Positions 23,165 to 25,683 of a DNA stretch of 25,683 bases are shown piece after piece (within the stretch, counting starts at the first letter, position 1; each line of letters starts with the position of its first letter). A program made the translations under genes and the position numbers. The stretch covers positions 1-25,683 of the forward strand of contig JAFYCU010000153.1 of the NCBI GenBank assembly GCA_017545095.1, in the 5' to 3' direction. The notes beneath the pieces were generated by a model, which worked only from the letters and a program-made list of their open reading frames with translations, was not told where the DNA came from and searched no databases. Source of the DNA: Muribaculaceae bacterium (GTDB lineage Bacteria; Bacteroidota; Bacteroidia; Bacteroidales; Muribaculaceae).

Positions 23165-25683
23165 TTATCTATTAACCCCATGTCGCTTGTCGTAGTCTTC
23201 GTGCAGTTTCTTGCGTTTGCGGCGAATGCCGTTGAAGGCGAAGATGGTGTACATGGTGGGCACAAACAGCAGGGTGAGGATGGTGGAGAACGTTAAGCCG
23301 CCAATCACGGCCACACCCATGGGGCGCCACATCTCGGCACCCTCGCCTTGGCCGATGGCCATAGGCACCATGCCCAGAATGGTGGTGAGCGAAGTCATCA
23401 GCACCGGGCGCATACGCGAGTGTCCGGCATCGAGCACGGCTCGGCGCACGCTCATGCCGCGTTCGCGGTTGAGTGTGATATAGTCGATGAGCACAATACC
23501 GTTTTTCACCACAATACCAATCAGCATGATGGCGCCAATCATCGACATGATGTTCAGGTTGGTGTTGGTGAGCAGCAGGATGAGCACAATGCCCGAGAAG
23601 GCAAACATGATTGAGGTCATGATGATGCCGGGATAGGTGAACGACTCGAACTGCGCCGCCATCACGATGTAAACCAGGATGATGATGAGCACGGCGAGCA
23701 TACTCAGGTCGCGGAACGAGTCTTGCTGATCCTCGTAGCTGCCGCTGAGCTGGATGGTGACACCGGCGGGAATGTCCATCTTGTCGATGAGCGGCTGCGC
23801 GTCGGCAATAACCTCGCTCATGGCTCGTTCCTGCACCACGGTGCTCACGGTGATGATGCGCTCTCGGTCTTTGCGCTCGATGGTGGGCGGGTTAAAGCGT
23901 TCCACCACGGTGCCCACCTCCTTGAGGCGTATGCCTTGTCCGCGGGCGTTGTAGAGCAGGATGTTCTCGATGTCGGCGATCGACTGGCGGTGGGCTTTGT
24001 CGTACATCACCTTGATGTCATACTCATCGCCGTCTTCGCGGAAGTAGCTTGCGGTGGTGCCGTTGATGCGGCTGCGCAGGGCGGTTGCCGCCGTGCTCAG
24101 GTTCAGGCCGTAGATGGCCAGCTTCTCGCGGTCGAAGTCCACCTGATATTCTGGCTGGTAGTCGGAGCGGCTGATGTTGATGTCGGCAGCACCTTTCACC
24201 CCTGCCAGCAGGCGTTTGAGCCGCTGTGCCACCGAGTCGGTCTTCTCGAAGTCGTAGCCATAAATCTCGTAGTTCAGCGTGCTTTGTCCGCTCATGCCAC
24301 CGCCACGGCTACCGCCCACGTTCACCAGGGCTTTCTTGAACTCGGGGTAGTGCTTGAGGTCCTCACGCATCAGGCCGGCGATTTCCACGATACCGCGTTT
24401 GCGCTCGGTCGATTTGATGAGCTTGATGTTCATCGACACGATGTGCGAGCCGTTGTTCTGCATCGAGGCAAAGGTGTTGTCGCTGCTGGCTTGCCCCACG
24501 GTATAGTTGAATACTTTGATTTCGGGGTATTTCTCGGTCCATTCCTTGTAGAGCCGTGCGGTGACCTCCTTGGCCACCTCCACGCGTGTGCCGATGGGGA
24601 GCTCCAGGGTCACACCCAGGCGGCTGTTGTCGCTGGTGGGGAAGAACTCGGTGCCGATGAATTTCATCAGGAACATCGAGCCGATGAAGATGCCTAGGAC
24701 CGTGGCAGTGGTGATCCATCGGTGGGTGACGCACACGCGCAGGATGTGGGTGAAGCCGTCGTCGATTTTGTCGAGCACACGTTCGATAGGGCCGTAGATT
24801 TTCTTGAACAGCGAGCTGTCGTTGCGCTGCTGCTTGAGCATGCGGCTGCACAGCATGGGGGTGAGCGTGAGCGCCGCCGTGGTGGAGATAATCATCATGA
24901 TGGTCACCATCCATCCCAGCTGGCGGAACAGCACACCGGTCATGCCAGTGACCAGCGTGAGCGGGAAGAACACGGCAATCAGGGTGAGCGTGGAGGCAAT
25001 CACCGAGATGGCCACCTCGTTGGTGCCATGCACGGCGGCCTGCTTGGGAGCCGAGCCGCGCTCGATGTGGGTAGTGACGTTTTCGAGCACCACGATGGCA
25101 TCATCCACCACCATACCGATGGATATCGACAGCGACGAGAGCGACACGATGTTCAACGAGTTGCCTGTGGCATAGAGGTAGATAAACGAAGCGATGAGCG
25201 AGATGGGGATGGTGAGCACGATAATCACCGTGGCACGCCAGCGGCCCAGGAAGAAGAACACCACGAGCACCACGAAAAGCAGTGCGTAGAGCACCGTCTC
25301 TTCGAGCGACTTCACGGTGTTGCGGATGTTGTCGCTGGTGTCGACGATATAGTCGAGCTTCACGTCGCTGGGCAGGTTTTTCTGTATGCTGGGCAGGATT
25401 TTCCCCACTTGGTTGGAAATCTGCACGCTGTTGGCACCGCTCTGTTTCTGGATGATGACCATGGCGCCTTGGCGGCCGTTGGTGTAGGACTCCTGGGCGC
25501 GTTCCTCGAGCGAGTCGTCGATGGTGGCCACGTCGCTCAGGTGCACCACGCCGCCGTTGCTGTAGCCCACCACCAGGCCGGCCATCTCCATGGGGTCTTT
25601 GAACTCACCTTGCACGCGCAGCGAGTAGGTGTCGCTGCCGATGTCGAAGGTGCCTCCGGGAATGTTGCGGTTCTCGGCACCGA
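23165..25683 (-). CDS. RND efflux pump inner-membrane subunit (partial, 5' end outside window)
   Basis: 838 residues are visible; the frame stays open to the window edge and roughly 200 N-terminal residues are missing, judging by AcrB. This is an AcrB/HAE1-type proton-driven transporter, which moves hydrophobic compounds through a periplasmic adaptor and TolC-type outer channel. Visible are the pore-domain NIPGGTFDIG, the TM4 relay pair in SIGMVVDDAIVVLENV, the Phe-rich lobes, and the TM10 lysine in GIVVKNGIVLIDY. The C-terminus KLHEDYDKRHGVNR is cytoplasmic. No frameshift seen. Adaptor and channel genes should lie upstream, beyond the window. Confidence 0.93.
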   Translation of the reverse strand, partial: GAENRNIPGGTFDIGSDTYSLRVQGEFKDPMEMAGLVVGYSNGGVVHLSDVATIDDSLEERAQESYTNGRQGAMVIIQKQSGANSVQISNQVGKILPSIQKNLPSDVKLDYIVDTSDNIRNTVKSLEETVLYALLFVVLVVFFFLGRWRATVIIVLTIPISLIASFIYLYATGNSLNIVSLSSLSISIGMVVDDAIVVLENVTTHIERGSAPKQAAVHGTNEVAISVIASTLTLIAVFFPLTLVTGMTGVLFRQLGWMVTIMMIISTTAALTLTPMLCSRMLKQQRNDSSLFKKIYGPIERVLDKIDDGFTHILRVCVTHRWITTATVLGIFIGSMFLMKFIGTEFFPTSDNSRLGVTLELPIGTRVEVAKEVTARLYKEWTEKYPEIKVFNYTVGQASSDNTFASMQNNGSHIVSMNIKLIKSTERKRGIVEIAGLMREDLKHYPEFKKALVNVGGSRGGGMSGQSTLNYEIYGYDFEKTDSVAQRLKRLLAGVKGAADINISRSDYQPEYQVDFDREKLAIYGLNLSTAATALRSRINGTTASYFREDGDEYDIKVMYDKAHRQSIADIENILLYNARGQGIRLKEVGTVVERFNPPTIERKDRERIITVSTVVQERAMSEVIADAQPLIDKMDIPAGVTIQLSGSYEDQQDSFRDLSMLAVLIIILVYIVMAAQFESFTYPGIIMTSIMFAFSGIVLILLLTNTNLNIMSMIGAIMLIGIVVKNGIVLIDYITLNRERGMSVRRAVLDAGHSRMRPVLMTSLTTILGMVPMAIGQGEGAEMWRPMGVAVIGGLTFSTILTLLFVPTMYTIFAFNGIRRKRKKLHEDYDKRHGVNR

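Noticed and set aside
23723..24697. 324-codon open frame antisense to the RND pump gene
   Set aside because: The pump frame carries all expected motifs; the opposite frame has none.

Overview
The window is a stretch of a Bacteroidales chromosome, most likely Muribaculaceae or a close relative (the family is a guess from overall character, not a search). Supporting signs: the order secY-map-infA-rpmJ-rpsM-rpsK-rpsD-rpoA-rplQ without adk; almost no Shine-Dalgarno sequences; several promoters matching the Bacteroidetes primary-sigma consensus (TTTG, 19-23 nt, TAnnTTTG); a PG0541-type gene beside an RND pump; and a secreted CotH protein ending in dockerin repeats. Coding DNA is GC-rich at third codon positions and the intergenic regions are AT-rich.

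Bases 1-12130, plus strand: the 3' part of the S10 cluster (end of rpsS, rplV, rpsC, rplP, rpmC, rpsQ), the spc cluster (rplN, rplX, rplE, rpsN, rpsH, rplF, rplR, rpsE, rpmD, rplO, secY, map, infA, rpmJ) and the alpha cluster (rpsM, rpsK, rpsD, rpoA, rplQ). The genes are tightly packed. The exceptions are gaps before rpsH, rpsM and rpsD that hold hairpins or a promoter-like site, so the superoperon probably has internal control points. A 17-bp hairpin follows rplQ.

Bases 12230-18190, plus strand: a well-formed promoter, then a divergent sigma-54 gene (rpoN), a PAP2-like membrane protein, purE, ispG and a PreA-type dihydropyrimidine dehydrogenase that carries an N-terminal iron-sulfur domain normally found on its partner PreT. 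A possible 51-codon ORF overlaps the preA stop codon.

Bases 18376-20280, minus strand: a four-helix membrane protein of unknown function followed by an MFS transporter, with a perfect 12-bp inverted repeat over the probable promoter. Bases 20460-20670, plus strand: tRNA-Ser(GGA) with its own promoter and terminator. Bases 20802-21014: a dense cluster of palindromes with two exact 33-bp direct repeats, which no gene explains.

Bases 21005-25683, minus strand: an RND efflux pump (5' end outside the window), a PG0541-like small protein and a secreted CotH-dockerin protein, apparently one operon. A two-arm hairpin element lies between the pump and the small gene. No CRISPR array, phage or complete insertion sequence was seen. 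The least explained items are the palindrome/repeat cluster, the PreT-domain/PreA fusion, the CotH-dockerin gene in an efflux operon, and the structured leaders inside the ribosomal operon.
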